Source: JBEBSD01 sp040394475 (GTDB lineage Bacteria; Bacteroidota; Bacteroidia; Cytophagales; Spirosomataceae). Taken from it: a DNA stretch of 62,370 bases. The stretch lies in the NCBI GenBank assembly GCA_040394475.1, contig JBEBSD010000034.1, positions 1 to 62,370 on the forward strand. Reading direction: 5' to 3'. The notes under the pieces are model-generated. The model was given only the letters and a program-made list of their open reading frames with translations, had not been told where the DNA came from and ran no database searches. Numbering within the stretch: position 1 is the first letter of the stretch; the number at the start of each line of letters is the position of its first letter. This document shows positions 26,479-35,462 of this stretch, one piece after another. Both the position numbers and the translations under genes were made by a program.

Positions 26479-27881
26479 TTTTTTTCCATAAGTGCATTCG
26501 CAGCGTTTACCTTAGGCAGCCATGCTGCCAGTTCCTTTTTAACAGCAATTGATTCCGGTTTATCTGCCAGGTTATGCCATTCCGCCGGATCGGTCAGGTG
26601 ATCGTAGAGTTCTTCTGTACCATCACTATACTGAATGTAACGCCAGCGCTCTGTTCGTACCGCATGGTTGCCCATCCCTTGCGTCGTGATGGCGGGGTGG
26701 TTCCAGTCCGCGGCGGGGGCTTTTAAAAGCGGGGTTAAACTGATCCCCTCTAATTCTTTTCTTGGGGAAAGCTTGCACAAGTCTACCAACGTCGGATAAA
26801 GATCCAGCAGACTAACCGTTCTCTCACAAACCTGATCCGGTTTCGTCATACCGGGAACCACCATCACCAGGGGAACACGGGCGGATTCCTCCCACAGTGT
26901 AAATTTCCGCCAGTGTTGCTTTTCGCCTAAGTGCCAGCCGTGGTCACTAAAGAAGATAATAATGGTGTTTTCTTTGTAGGAACTGTTTTCTAACGCATCC
27001 AGCAGGCGCCCTACCTGTGCGTCGGCAAAGGAGATACTGGCCAGGTACCCCTGGACCGCGTTTTCCCATTGGTTGCTTTTTAGGATAAATTCATGATCGC
27101 CACGGGTCTTTGCCATCCGGATGCCTGCTTCAGGCAGATCATCCAGATCATTTTCAAGGACGGAAGGGAGAACGATCCGGGATAACGGATGCTGATCGAA
27201 ATAACGCTGTGGAACGAACCAGGGCAAATGCGGTTTGGTGAGGCCGACGGCCATAAAAAAGGGCTTGTCGTGGGGCTTCTCCAGGTATTGAATGGCGCTT
27301 TGTACGATTTTATAGTCTGCCATTTCACGTTCATCACCCGCTAAAACGCCCCAGTCAAAGCTGTCTTTGGGCTTACCGTTGAGCGGTCTGTTCGCTGGTT
27401 CGGGTGATTTGGGCACAGGGAACCGCAGTCCCGGCCACGAGGCTTTATCATCATAGGGGATATGGAATATTTTGCCGATACCCGTAACCTCATACCCGTT
27501 AGCCGTAAAATGCTGAGGTAGTGTTACCGCATCCGGCATTGCAGGCCGCCAGGGCTGGTTGTTGTAGTAGACGCCGGATGTGGAAGGGCTGATGCCTGTC
27601 AGGAGACTGGCGCGGGACGGGTTGCAGGCGGGAGCAGAGCAATAGGCTTTCCTGAAGAGGATCCCTTGTTTTGCCAGCCGGTCCAGGTGCGGCGTCTTTA
27701 CGCCGGGGATCCCGTCAAGCGCCCCTATCCAGTCATTCAGGTCGTCCAGGGCGATCAGCAAAACATTGAAATTTGTTTTTTCCTGTGCAGGAGCGGAATG
27801 GCCGGAGCAAAGGCATCCTGCCGTCAGCATAAAGAAAGAGAGCCTTTTCAGGCGGTGGAAGAATGGGAGAATACGACGCAT
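26475..27881 (-). CDS. Exported sulfatase 3 (iduronate-sulfatase/choline-sulfatase-like)
   Basis: The protein has 468 residues from the ATG at 27881, chosen because a signal peptide (MRRILPFFHRLKRLSFFMLT) begins there. An in-frame ATG at 27923 lies 8 bp after the previous stop and could be used instead. It has LLIALDDLNDW metal ligands, the formylglycine motif ACNPSRASLLTG (Cys86), GIGKIFH, and IIFFSDHGWHLGEK. It resembles iduronate-2-sulfatase-like members. It is in operon with sulfatase 4, and its stop overlaps the start of the remnant. Confidence 0.93.
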   Translation of the reverse strand: MRRILPFFHRLKRLSFFMLTAGCLCSGHSAPAQEKTNFNVLLIALDDLNDWIGALDGIPGVKTPHLDRLAKQGILFRKAYCSAPACNPSRASLLTGISPSTSGVYYNNQPWRPAMPDAVTLPQHFTANGYEVTGIGKIFHIPYDDKASWPGLRFPVPKSPEPANRPLNGKPKDSFDWGVLAGDEREMADYKIVQSAIQYLEKPHDKPFFMAVGLTKPHLPWFVPQRYFDQHPLSRIVLPSVLENDLDDLPEAGIRMAKTRGDHEFILKSNQWENAVQGYLASISFADAQVGRLLDALENSSYKENTIIIFFSDHGWHLGEKQHWRKFTLWEESARVPLVMVVPGMTKPDQVCERTVSLLDLYPTLVDLCKLSPRKELEGISLTPLLKAPAADWNHPAITTQGMGNHAVRTERWRYIQYSDGTEELYDHLTDPAEWHNLADKPESIAVKKELAAWLPKVNAANALMEKK

Positions 27882-27931
27882 AGCGAAAGTAGGTTCCTGT
27901 AAATTTTTAGCCGGATCAGCCATTAGTCTGT

Positions 27932-29248
27932 TTATTGGTTGAGTATCGCTGACATCGCCTCGGACAGCTGATTTTTTATGGCGCGGGCAGCCGGGTTCAG
28001 TTCGGTGTCAGAGAGCGGATGGCTCTCTTTCGGGTCTTTTGCGAAATCGTAGAATTCACCGGTCTGGTAAAGTTTCCATTCCCTGGTATGGATCCAGGTA
28101 GCGGCTTTTCGCTTTCCCCGTTTAGGGTTATAGGAACAAAATACCCACTCCCGGGTTTTAGCCTGGGGGGCATTGGAGAGCTGACTATAGAAACTGAGTC
28201 CGTCTGAATGAAAGTCAGGAGGTAATTTCAGGCCCGCTATCTCATTGAAAGTCGGTAGGAAATCGGTGAAATCCACAAGGTTGCTGTTTACTTGCCCGGG
28301 GGCAATCACGCCGTCCCAATAGGCGATCATCGGAACATGGGTGCCGTACCGGGTAAAGGTACTTTTACCTCCCTGTACGGTCGTACCGTTAGCGGTGGAA
28401 AATACCCGCTGGTTCGTTCCGTTGTCGCCTACAAAAATAATCAGTGTTTTACGGCTGATTCCCAGCGCTTTCACGTTGTCCAGGAGGTCACCGGCGATCT
28501 TATCCATATAATGGACCATGCCGGCGAAATAGGTCGTATCGTTAGTTGTTCCGATAGCCTTGTCGGGATAATCCTTGCTTCCCGGAACCGGATGAAACGG
28601 GTCATGGACCAGGACCATGGGGTAATATAAGAAAAAGGTAGTGTCTCGGTGTCGGGTCACGAAATCGTTGGCAAAACCGGAAAAGATGTCGGGACCATAC
28701 TGGCCCGGGTATTCTTTTGATTCCTGGCCTGTACGGCGAATGATCGGATCCTGGTACCGTGAGAGCCGCTGATCGACCTGCCAGAGACAATATTCGTCGA
28801 AGCCTGCCTCCACGGGGTAGGTGCCTCGCCGGTTGCCCGCTTCTTTCTGCTCGCTTTCGAGTCCCAGCAGCTGCCATTTCCCGGTGATGCCTGTTACATA
28901 GCCGGCTTCTTTAAGAAGGTGGGCAAACGTGCGGTTTGCGGGGTCAAGCAAACCGAAGCCGATATAATTCCGGAAGTTATACTTTCCGGTCATCAATTGT
29001 ACCCGGCTCGGAGTGCATAGCGGATTGGCGTAACAATGCTCAAAACGCATTCCGGATTGCGCCATTGCGTTGAGCCGGGGTGTTTGATAAGAAGTTCCGC
29101 CATTGCATTCCAGTGTTTCATAGCCGAGATCATCGGCCATGATCAGGATAATGTTAGGTTTTTCCGGTTGTGCTTTCAGCTGCACGGAGAGCAGTATACC
29201 GGTCAGTATGATGACGCCGGCCCGCCAATTATAGTTTTTCAGATACAT
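27932..29248 (-). CDS. Exported sulfatase 4
   Basis: This 438-residue sulfatase has a signal peptide (GVIILTGILLSVQLKAQ). Metal ligands are in ILIMADDLGYE (Asp39-Asp40), and the formylglycine site is LCTPSRVQLMTG with Cys78. GKWQL and IIFVGDNGTNQR complete the pattern. The divergence from the other three suggests a different linkage or position of sulfate. It directly follows the SusD gene (24-bp gap), so it is the first enzyme of the locus. A periplasmic or surface location is expected. Confidence 0.93.
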   Translation of the reverse strand: MYLKNYNWRAGVIILTGILLSVQLKAQPEKPNIILIMADDLGYETLECNGGTSYQTPRLNAMAQSGMRFEHCYANPLCTPSRVQLMTGKYNFRNYIGFGLLDPANRTFAHLLKEAGYVTGITGKWQLLGLESEQKEAGNRRGTYPVEAGFDEYCLWQVDQRLSRYQDPIIRRTGQESKEYPGQYGPDIFSGFANDFVTRHRDTTFFLYYPMVLVHDPFHPVPGSKDYPDKAIGTTNDTTYFAGMVHYMDKIAGDLLDNVKALGISRKTLIIFVGDNGTNQRVFSTANGTTVQGGKSTFTRYGTHVPMIAYWDGVIAPGQVNSNLVDFTDFLPTFNEIAGLKLPPDFHSDGLSFYSQLSNAPQAKTREWVFCSYNPKRGKRKAATWIHTREWKLYQTGEFYDFAKDPKESHPLSDTELNPAARAIKNQLSEAMSAILNQ

Positions 29249-29272
29249 CCTGTTCGTTTTTAGTGCTCTAAA

Positions 29273-30700
29273 TTACCAGCCCGGGTTATTCGGGAGGAGC
29301 CTGGGGTTGACGTCTACTTCTCTTTGGGGAAGGGGAAGTAAATAATGTTTCTCCTGCGCATTCATTTTCCCGATACCATGTAAAACGTCCAGCATCCGGC
29401 GGGTCCGGATGAGATCAAACCATCGCTGGTACTCAAACATTAATTCGAGACGGCGTTCGAGGTAGACGGAATCCCGGAACTGTTCCTGGTTAAGTCCGGG
29501 TGTCAGATCGGACAGCCCTGCCCTGTTGCGTACGCGATTGAGGGAAGCATAGGCTTCGGTGACCGGTCCCGACTGTTCATTAAGGGCTTCGGCATGCATC
29601 AATAATACCTCGGCAAACCGCATGACAGGCAGATTACGGGCAGATTCCGTAGGATTCGTAATCATGGCCGGATCGAAGTATTTGAAAAAATGAGGTTTGA
29701 AGGTGTATTCATTGCCATTGGAAGGACTGGTAATAGAGGTGAAAAAGGTAACGTCACGGCGTTTGTCGGCGGGATCGTAGAGCAGGTAGGCATCAGGATG
29801 TGGTTCGTCGGTTCCTGCCGCGGAGATCCCGGGAATCCCTACGGGGGTTGCGGAAGAAGCGAGGCGGTTTCCCTGCGCATTTACAAATGATTTGCACTGC
29901 ACCGAAAAAAGGTGCTCTTTCCCGTTTTTGGTAGCGACGTCAAAAGCATCCCGGAAGTTTTCGAACAGCTCGTACGAATAGGGGCCATTGAATACATCCT
30001 GGCATTTGGAAACCGCTTTGTCCCATTCCTGCCGGGTTAAATATACTTTCGCAAGGAGTCCTTTGGCTCCTCCCCCGGTAGCGCGTCCGGCGTCTTTGCT
30101 GTCGTAGGAAGCGGGTAGTTTTTCAGCTGCTGTCAGGTCCTCAATGATTTGCTGGTACACAAGTTCCGCCGCCGTACGGGAAACCTGTACCGACTCTTTG
30201 TCAAGCTTGTCCGTTTCGTGTAAAATCAACGGCACATCGCCCCACAACCGTACCAGATTAAAATACAGCAGGCCGCGGAGAAATTTTGCTTCCAATATCA
30301 GACGGGTTTGTAAGGTCGGCTCCATATCGATGTCCCTGATACGATCAATCGCGATATTGGCTCTGTTGATTCCTGTATAATGCTCCCGCCACAGTGTTTC
30401 AAAACGGATATTGTTCGTCGAATGCGTGAGGGCGGCCAATTCCCTGACATCGGCATTGGTCAGACGTTCGCCTGCGATGGCATCATCCGACATGATTTCC
30501 ATCCCCATGTGAAAAAGGCGGTTGTACATCGTTCCGTTCCCGTTGTTCAGTACATTATAAATGCTGTTCACCGCTGCGATGGCATCATCAGGGGTTTTAT
30601 AGAAGATAGCCGTGGTGAGAATGGCTTTCGGGTTTTCCTCCAGGTCGACACAGGACGTGATAAGGAGTAATCCGCTGAATAATAGTGCTATTTTTTTCAT
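29273..30700 (-). CDS. RagB/SusD family nutrient-uptake outer-membrane lipoprotein
   Basis: The protein has 475 residues from the ATG at 30700, chosen because MKKIALLFSGLLLITSC is a lipoprotein signal (Cys17); the frame runs further up to 30760 without reason. SusD features are LEENPKAILTTAIFYKTPDD, LEAKFLRGLLYFNLVRLWGD, RFAEVLLMHAEALNE and LERRLELMFEYQRWFDLIR. It lies 29 bp after the SusC gene and 24 bp before sulfatase 4. The set predicts capture and import of a sulfated ligand. Confidence 0.96.
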   Translation of the reverse strand: MKKIALLFSGLLLITSCVDLEENPKAILTTAIFYKTPDDAIAAVNSIYNVLNNGNGTMYNRLFHMGMEIMSDDAIAGERLTNADVRELAALTHSTNNIRFETLWREHYTGINRANIAIDRIRDIDMEPTLQTRLILEAKFLRGLLYFNLVRLWGDVPLILHETDKLDKESVQVSRTAAELVYQQIIEDLTAAEKLPASYDSKDAGRATGGGAKGLLAKVYLTRQEWDKAVSKCQDVFNGPYSYELFENFRDAFDVATKNGKEHLFSVQCKSFVNAQGNRLASSATPVGIPGISAAGTDEPHPDAYLLYDPADKRRDVTFFTSITSPSNGNEYTFKPHFFKYFDPAMITNPTESARNLPVMRFAEVLLMHAEALNEQSGPVTEAYASLNRVRNRAGLSDLTPGLNQEQFRDSVYLERRLELMFEYQRWFDLIRTRRMLDVLHGIGKMNAQEKHYLLPLPQREVDVNPRLLPNNPGW

Positions 30701-30729
30701 AATCAGAAATTTATGAAACAGAAAAGTGA

Positions 30730-33700
30730 TTAAAACGTAATGGCGATGCCCGCCTGACACGATTTGTTATTCGGGTACACCGAATAGTCGATCCCTTGCG
30801 TCAACGTATTTTGCCCGTTTCGGCTGACTTCCGGATCATAGCCGGAATAGTTGGTCCATGTAAAAATGTTTTGAGCCGCGATATAGAATTTTATATGGGT
30901 CAGACGAACCCTGGAAGCCACAGCCGAAGGTAAGGTATACCCCAGGGTGAGGTTCTTCAGTCTGAGAAAAGATCCGTCCTCCACAAAACGGTCTGAATTT
31001 GTTACCGACGGGTCTTCAAAAGCTCTGGGGATCACGTTGCCGGGGTTTTCGGGCGTCCACCGGTCGAGTACGGACACGGACGCATTTTGCTGACCGCTCA
31101 GTGATTCCAGCTGTTGTTTGTTTTCGTTAAACAATTGATTGCCGTAAGAACCCTGAAAGAAAATAGTAAGATCGAAATTCTTGTAGGAGAAACTATTGGT
31201 AAAGCCGCCCTGGAACTTGGGCTGCGCGTTACCGATTACGACCCTGTCATAGGTCTGGCTGATTTTCCCGTCCGGAATGCCGTCAGGGCCGCCGATATCC
31301 TGGTAACGCTGATCGCCCGGCTTGGTTTTCAGGGGATCAATAGTAGGATTATTAGTGATCTCATCCTGCGACTGGAAGATGCCGTTGGTTCTGTATCCGT
31401 AGAAGGATCCTAAAGGTTCCCCTACTTTTGCGATACTGGCATCTGAAATAATGTAGTCGGCATCGTCTCCGAGGCTCAGGATTTTATTGCTGTTCAGGGA
31501 AAAAACCAGACCGGAAGTCCAATTGAAAGTACTGTTGATCGTCCGGAAATTAATGCCGACTTCCACCCCTTTGTTTTCCAGGGATCCGTAGTTTTGTACA
31601 GAGGTTGACTGCCCGGTTGTATAGGGAATGGGGATGTTTAATAAAAGATTCGTGGTTTTTTTGTAATAGTAGTCCAGTACGATATCGATCCGGTTCCGGA
31701 ACAGGGAGAGATCCATTCCGCCGTCGTACTGGGCGGTGGTTTCCCATCCCAGATAGGGGTTGCTGATACGATTCGGAGAAAATCCGGTGACGATCTGATC
31801 GCCAAAGAAATAGGTACTATTGGAAAGTGTGGCAAGGGACAGGTACTGACCGATTTCCTGGTTTCCCGTAACGCCGGCACTGGCTCTCATTTTAACGTTG
31901 CTGATAAAATCGGGTAATGTCAGGAAGTCTTCATGGCTGACATTCCAGGCAAAGGCGGCAGATGGAAAATATCCCCACTTATTCCCTTTCCCAAAACGGG
32001 AGGAGCCATCGGCTCTGAAACTGACGGTCAGGTAATATTTTTGTGAAAAAGCGTAATTGAGCCTTCCCAGATAAGATTTTAACGACCAGTCAACAGCGCC
32101 TGACGAGGGGGCTGTATAGATAGAGCCGCTGCCCAGGTTGTTGTAGGTAAGCAAATCATTAATAAATTGCTGGGAACCTGCAGTTACTGTTTCATTTTGA
32201 TAGGCTTGCTGCGTAAATCCGGCCAGGAGGTCAAAAGAATGCCGCTCATCTATTGTTTTTGCATACGTCAGGGTATTTTCATTCAGCCACGTGGTGACAA
32301 ATTTTCCTCCCACTCTTGCTGTTCCGTTGGTACTGGCGTTCACTCCCTGGTAGACAGTAGAGGGTACGTAACGGTTTTGCTTGTTGTTCATAACATCCGT
32401 ACCGAACGAAACTTTGGCAGTGAGTCCCGGACTCAGCGTATATTCTCCGTAAATGTTGCCTAAAAGACGGTAGGTAGTGGTATGATTGGTTTCCTGTACC
32501 AGTGTGGCAATCGGGTTGCCCAGCGGCGTTTCAAAGGCGCTTTGATAGATGTATACACCATTTTCATCCCAGATGGGTACAATGGGAGGCATTAGCAAAA
32601 CACCACGAACTACATCGTTATTCGCTATTTGCGAAGAGAATTTACTCATGTTCAGGTTCACCCCGACTTTAAATTTTGAAGAAAAATTACGATCAAAATT
32701 GAAGCGCCCGGAAAACCGTTCAAAATCCGTGTTAAGCAGGATGCCATCCTGTTTGAAGTAGTTGCCGGACAGGGCATAACGGGTTTTATCGTCTCCGCCG
32801 GATATGGATAACTGGTGGTTTTTTATCGGCGCCGTACGAAAAGCCGCTTTCTGCCAATCCGTCCCGCCTGTCATGTTTGCCAGTTGATCCGGCGTAAAAG
32901 CAGGGGCTTTCCCGGCATTGACGCGCGCCTCATTTTTAAGGAATGCAAACTCGCGCGAGCTGGTCAGTACCGGGACGGTCCCGACGACTTTTTGCAAGCC
33001 GTAATAGCTTTCGTAGGCGATGCTGTTTTTGCCGGCTTTTCCCTTCTTTGTCGTGATAATGACCACCCCGTTGGCCCCTCTGGAGCCATAGATAGCCGTA
33101 GCCGAAGCGTCCTTTAAAATATGGATGGACTCGATATCGTTGGCGCTCACACTGGCCAGTGCATTGATACTGGGGCCGCTGACAACTCCCGAAGAAATAT
33201 CGCTGCTGTTATTGTAGACCGGAAACCCATCGATTACGTATAGCGGCTCGTTGCCGCCCGAAATGGAATTTCCGCCGCGGATACGGACGCTGATCGCTGC
33301 ACCCGGCTGACCGGATGTCTGGGTTACCTGTACGCCGGCAGCCCGTCCTTGCAGCGCCCTGTCGAAAGAACTCACGGGTAAGTGTTCCAGCTCATGGGCA
33401 GCAATAGAAGACACGGATCCCGTGAGGTCGCTTTTCTTCTGGACCCCGTACCCGACGACTACTACTTCTTCCAGCGCCTTTTCAGCGACCTGCAGCGCTA
33501 TTGTCAGCCTGCTGCGGTTTCCTACGGCGATTTCCCGGGAATCGTATCCTACAAACGAAAGGACCAGCACCACATTATCGTCCGATACCTCCAGGGCAAA
33601 TTCTCCATCCCCGTCCGAGCTGGTTCCCTGTTGTGTTCCTTTTACCAGGATACTCACCCCCGGCAGGCCTTCCCCGTTTTCATCACTAACCTTTCCGGTT

Positions 33701-34131
33701 ATACGTCTTTCACCGGGGAATTTCACTTCGGCGGGAAAGGGAAGCGGTGAGAGCAGCTTTTTCCGCTCCTTTTGAACACTCCGCAGGATCACCTGATCTT
33801 CCACGACCGTATAGGACACGTTATAGGGCGACAGCAGCCGGGTGAGAATGTTTCCGAAGGTTTCGTTCTGAAAGGTGTCGAACACCCGGCCCGACTTCGG
33901 CAGGACCTTTGAGTTGAAGGTAATATCCACCCCCGCCTTTTCACTGAGCTGCTCGAGGGCAGCCGGCAGACTGGCATTGTCAAAGGTAATGGATATCCGT
34001 TTCTGCAGCATTTCCTGTGCCGATCCCCGCGCCATTGCCACGCTCGTCAGCAAGATGACCATCAAAATCTGTGCACCTGTTATTCGCATAGCTCTCAACC
34101 AAAAGGTTGTGATTTTATCCTTTTTCTTCAT
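30730..34131 (-). CDS. SusC/RagA TonB-linked protein with N-terminal STN domain
   Basis: The protein has 1133 residues from the ATG at 34131 (MKKKDKITTFWLRAMRITGA); an upstream extension to 34254 crosses the leader hairpins. After the signal region comes an STN domain (~44-118, KRISITFDNASLPAALEQL and VSYTVVEDQVILRS). A carboxypeptidase-like domain (~139-215), the linker LEEVVVVGYG, plug and SusC barrel follow. STN domains contact FecR-type anti-sigma factors, so this receptor should both import a glycan and signal its presence. The neighbouring fecR and ECF sigma genes supply the partners. It heads the import part of the sulfatase locus. Confidence 0.95.
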   Translation of the reverse strand: MKKKDKITTFWLRAMRITGAQILMVILLTSVAMARGSAQEMLQKRISITFDNASLPAALEQLSEKAGVDITFNSKVLPKSGRVFDTFQNETFGNILTRLLSPYNVSYTVVEDQVILRSVQKERKKLLSPLPFPAEVKFPGERRITGKVSDENGEGLPGVSILVKGTQQGTSSDGDGEFALEVSDDNVVLVLSFVGYDSREIAVGNRSRLTIALQVAEKALEEVVVVGYGVQKKSDLTGSVSSIAAHELEHLPVSSFDRALQGRAAGVQVTQTSGQPGAAISVRIRGGNSISGGNEPLYVIDGFPVYNNSSDISSGVVSGPSINALASVSANDIESIHILKDASATAIYGSRGANGVVIITTKKGKAGKNSIAYESYYGLQKVVGTVPVLTSSREFAFLKNEARVNAGKAPAFTPDQLANMTGGTDWQKAAFRTAPIKNHQLSISGGDDKTRYALSGNYFKQDGILLNTDFERFSGRFNFDRNFSSKFKVGVNLNMSKFSSQIANNDVVRGVLLMPPIVPIWDENGVYIYQSAFETPLGNPIATLVQETNHTTTYRLLGNIYGEYTLSPGLTAKVSFGTDVMNNKQNRYVPSTVYQGVNASTNGTARVGGKFVTTWLNENTLTYAKTIDERHSFDLLAGFTQQAYQNETVTAGSQQFINDLLTYNNLGSGSIYTAPSSGAVDWSLKSYLGRLNYAFSQKYYLTVSFRADGSSRFGKGNKWGYFPSAAFAWNVSHEDFLTLPDFISNVKMRASAGVTGNQEIGQYLSLATLSNSTYFFGDQIVTGFSPNRISNPYLGWETTAQYDGGMDLSLFRNRIDIVLDYYYKKTTNLLLNIPIPYTTGQSTSVQNYGSLENKGVEVGINFRTINSTFNWTSGLVFSLNSNKILSLGDDADYIISDASIAKVGEPLGSFYGYRTNGIFQSQDEITNNPTIDPLKTKPGDQRYQDIGGPDGIPDGKISQTYDRVVIGNAQPKFQGGFTNSFSYKNFDLTIFFQGSYGNQLFNENKQQLESLSGQQNASVSVLDRWTPENPGNVIPRAFEDPSVTNSDRFVEDGSFLRLKNLTLGYTLPSAVASRVRLTHIKFYIAAQNIFTWTNYSGYDPEVSRNGQNTLTQGIDYSVYPNNKSCQAGIAITF

Positions 34132-34138
34132 AGATTTA
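34107..34138 (+). promoter_or_regulatory. Possible plus-strand promoter antisense to susC leader
   Basis: TTG (34107-34109) lies 21 bp before TAGATTTA (34131-34138), one mismatch from the -7 consensus TAnnTTTG. It would fire antisense to the susC start codon, toward the plus-strand terminator at 34215-34250. Confidence 0.3.
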
Positions 34139-34165
34139 ATCGTTTTTTGTAAATGAAAAACAAAA

Positions 34166-34193
34166 GATCTCCTGTCTCCATTGTAGGGAGATC
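34166..34193 (-). terminator. Hairpin plus T-run in the susC leader, terminator or attenuator
   Basis: On the minus strand, arms GATCTCC (34193-34187) and GGAGATC (34172-34166) form a stem followed by TTTTGTTTTTC. It sits 35 bp before the SusC start, so it is downstream of any SusC promoter. The 5' arm can instead pair as TCTCC with GGAGA at 34179-34175, a mutually exclusive hairpin, which allows attenuation. It may simply terminate the sigma-fecR transcript. Confidence 0.5.
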
Positions 34194-34214
34194 CGCAATT
34201 GACAGGGGAAACCG

Positions 34215-34250
34215 GGCTGGTAGTGGTACGAACACTATCAGCCTTTTTTT
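34215..34250 (+). terminator. Plus-strand intrinsic terminator with no plus-strand gene
   Basis: GGCTGGTAGTG (34215-34225) and CACTATCAGCC (34233-34243) pair at 10 of 11 positions around GTACGAA and are followed by seven T (34244-34250). On the opposite strand the hairpin is followed by CGGTTTCCCC, so it works only for plus-strand transcription. Both neighbouring genes are on the minus strand. Confidence 0.7.
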
Positions 34251-34302
34251 GCATTATGTGAGACGTATGGTCGGGATCATAAGGAGTCGGTTTTAGGTTC
34301 GG

Positions 34303-35406
34303 TTAATTGTTACAGCCTAATGTGGTAATGATTACCTCTTCCCCTTCTATGGCGAAGGAGGTTCCGGGCCCAACGCCTTCACAAACAATCCTGAGTTTCT
34401 CAAACAGCGGTTTGTCTTTTAAGGTGGTGGTAAGCGAACAGCCGGCCAACATGGTCTCGTTCACCCTAATGGGTATTCCATAGTCGTCGCTCAATGTGGC
34501 CAGAATTTCGGTGATGGGGGTATCCCGGAACCGGTAAACCGGAAGCGTCCGGGGGACGGTTTCTTTAACGGCCGTTGCCCCCGGGAGGCCGGAGGCGATA
34601 AATGCCTGTGAATTCCGGTCAAAAGACACTGCTTCATTTTCTTTCAGGTCAACTTTAACGGGTAATTCGGCGGCTCCCGTGTTCCTGCCGGATGTCCAAA
34701 CGGCTACGTGGCCCGTTTTAACGACCACCGAAAAATGGTCGCGCTCATCGAAGGCATCGATCATGAAGCTCGTGCCGACCACCTGGGTGACCATTTCTTT
34801 GGAATGTACCAGGAACGGCCGGCCGGGATTGCTGACCACCTCAAAAAAGGCCTTGCCCGAAAGGTGTATTTCCCGGTCTCCTTTCTGAAAGGAGGAACTG
34901 TAAACGATACGGCTATGAGGATGCAGCAATACCGTGCTGCCGTCCGGCAAGGCGACGGGTACTATCGTTGTGCCCGGATTAATTTTTTCGGTCAGGGCCG
35001 GGGCCGGCAGTACGTCGGCTTTGCCGGAAGTAAAGTAGCGCCACTGGCCGGCCACGATCAACAGTACAACCGCCGCTGCAACCGCCGCATACCGCATCCG
35101 GACAACCCGGCGTCCAGGTAACCTGATGTGCGCGCCTTTTTTTGAATCAGTACTTCCAGGCCGTTCAACAGCAGAATCCGTATCCGACAGCCGGGTCTGC
35201 AGCATCTTGAATATCGCTGCCGATTTCACTTCGGAAAGCAGCTGCGGCTTGCGGTCCAGCAGGATCCGGTATTCCTCATATAACGAGAGGCTCCAATCGT
35301 CGTGGTTATCCCGGAGCCATTCCAATAAGTATTGCTCTTCCCCGGCAGTCAGGGTCTTGTCCGAAAACTTTTGCAGCAATTCTTTTATGTACAACATTTC
35401 TCCCAT
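34303..35406 (-). CDS. FecR-family anti-sigma factor
   Basis: The protein has 367 residues from the ATG at 35406 (MGEMLYIKELLQ); the ATG at 35397 is equally plausible. A cytoplasmic N-terminal sigma-binding part (~1-90) precedes one membrane segment (MRYAAVAAAVVLLIVAGQW) and a periplasmic FecR domain (GTTIVPVALPDGSTVLLHP, FFEVVSNPGRPFLVHS). A C-terminal STN-contact-type domain (RFRDTPITEILATLSDDYGI) follows. It holds the ECF sigma factor inactive until the STN-bearing SusC binds ligand. It is 56 bp after the sigma gene and 171 bp before susC on the same strand. Confidence 0.94.
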   Translation of the reverse strand: MGEMLYIKELLQKFSDKTLTAGEEQYLLEWLRDNHDDWSLSLYEEYRILLDRKPQLLSEVKSAAIFKMLQTRLSDTDSAVERPGSTDSKKGAHIRLPGRRVVRMRYAAVAAAVVLLIVAGQWRYFTSGKADVLPAPALTEKINPGTTIVPVALPDGSTVLLHPHSRIVYSSSFQKGDREIHLSGKAFFEVVSNPGRPFLVHSKEMVTQVVGTSFMIDAFDERDHFSVVVKTGHVAVWTSGRNTGAAELPVKVDLKENEAVSFDRNSQAFIASGLPGATAVKETVPRTLPVYRFRDTPITEILATLSDDYGIPIRVNETMLAGCSLTTTLKDKPLFEKLRIVCEGVGPGTSFAIEGEEVIITTLGCNN

Positions 35407-35462
35407 TTGTTCTAAATACTCCAAACGGGGAAAAAGGATGGGTCGGCAGCCGCTTTTTTCTG

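Noticed and set aside
34132..34254. N-terminal extension of the SusC gene to 34254
   Set aside because: The extra 41 residues are not signal-like and cross both leader hairpins; MKKKDKITTF at 34131 is the normal start.
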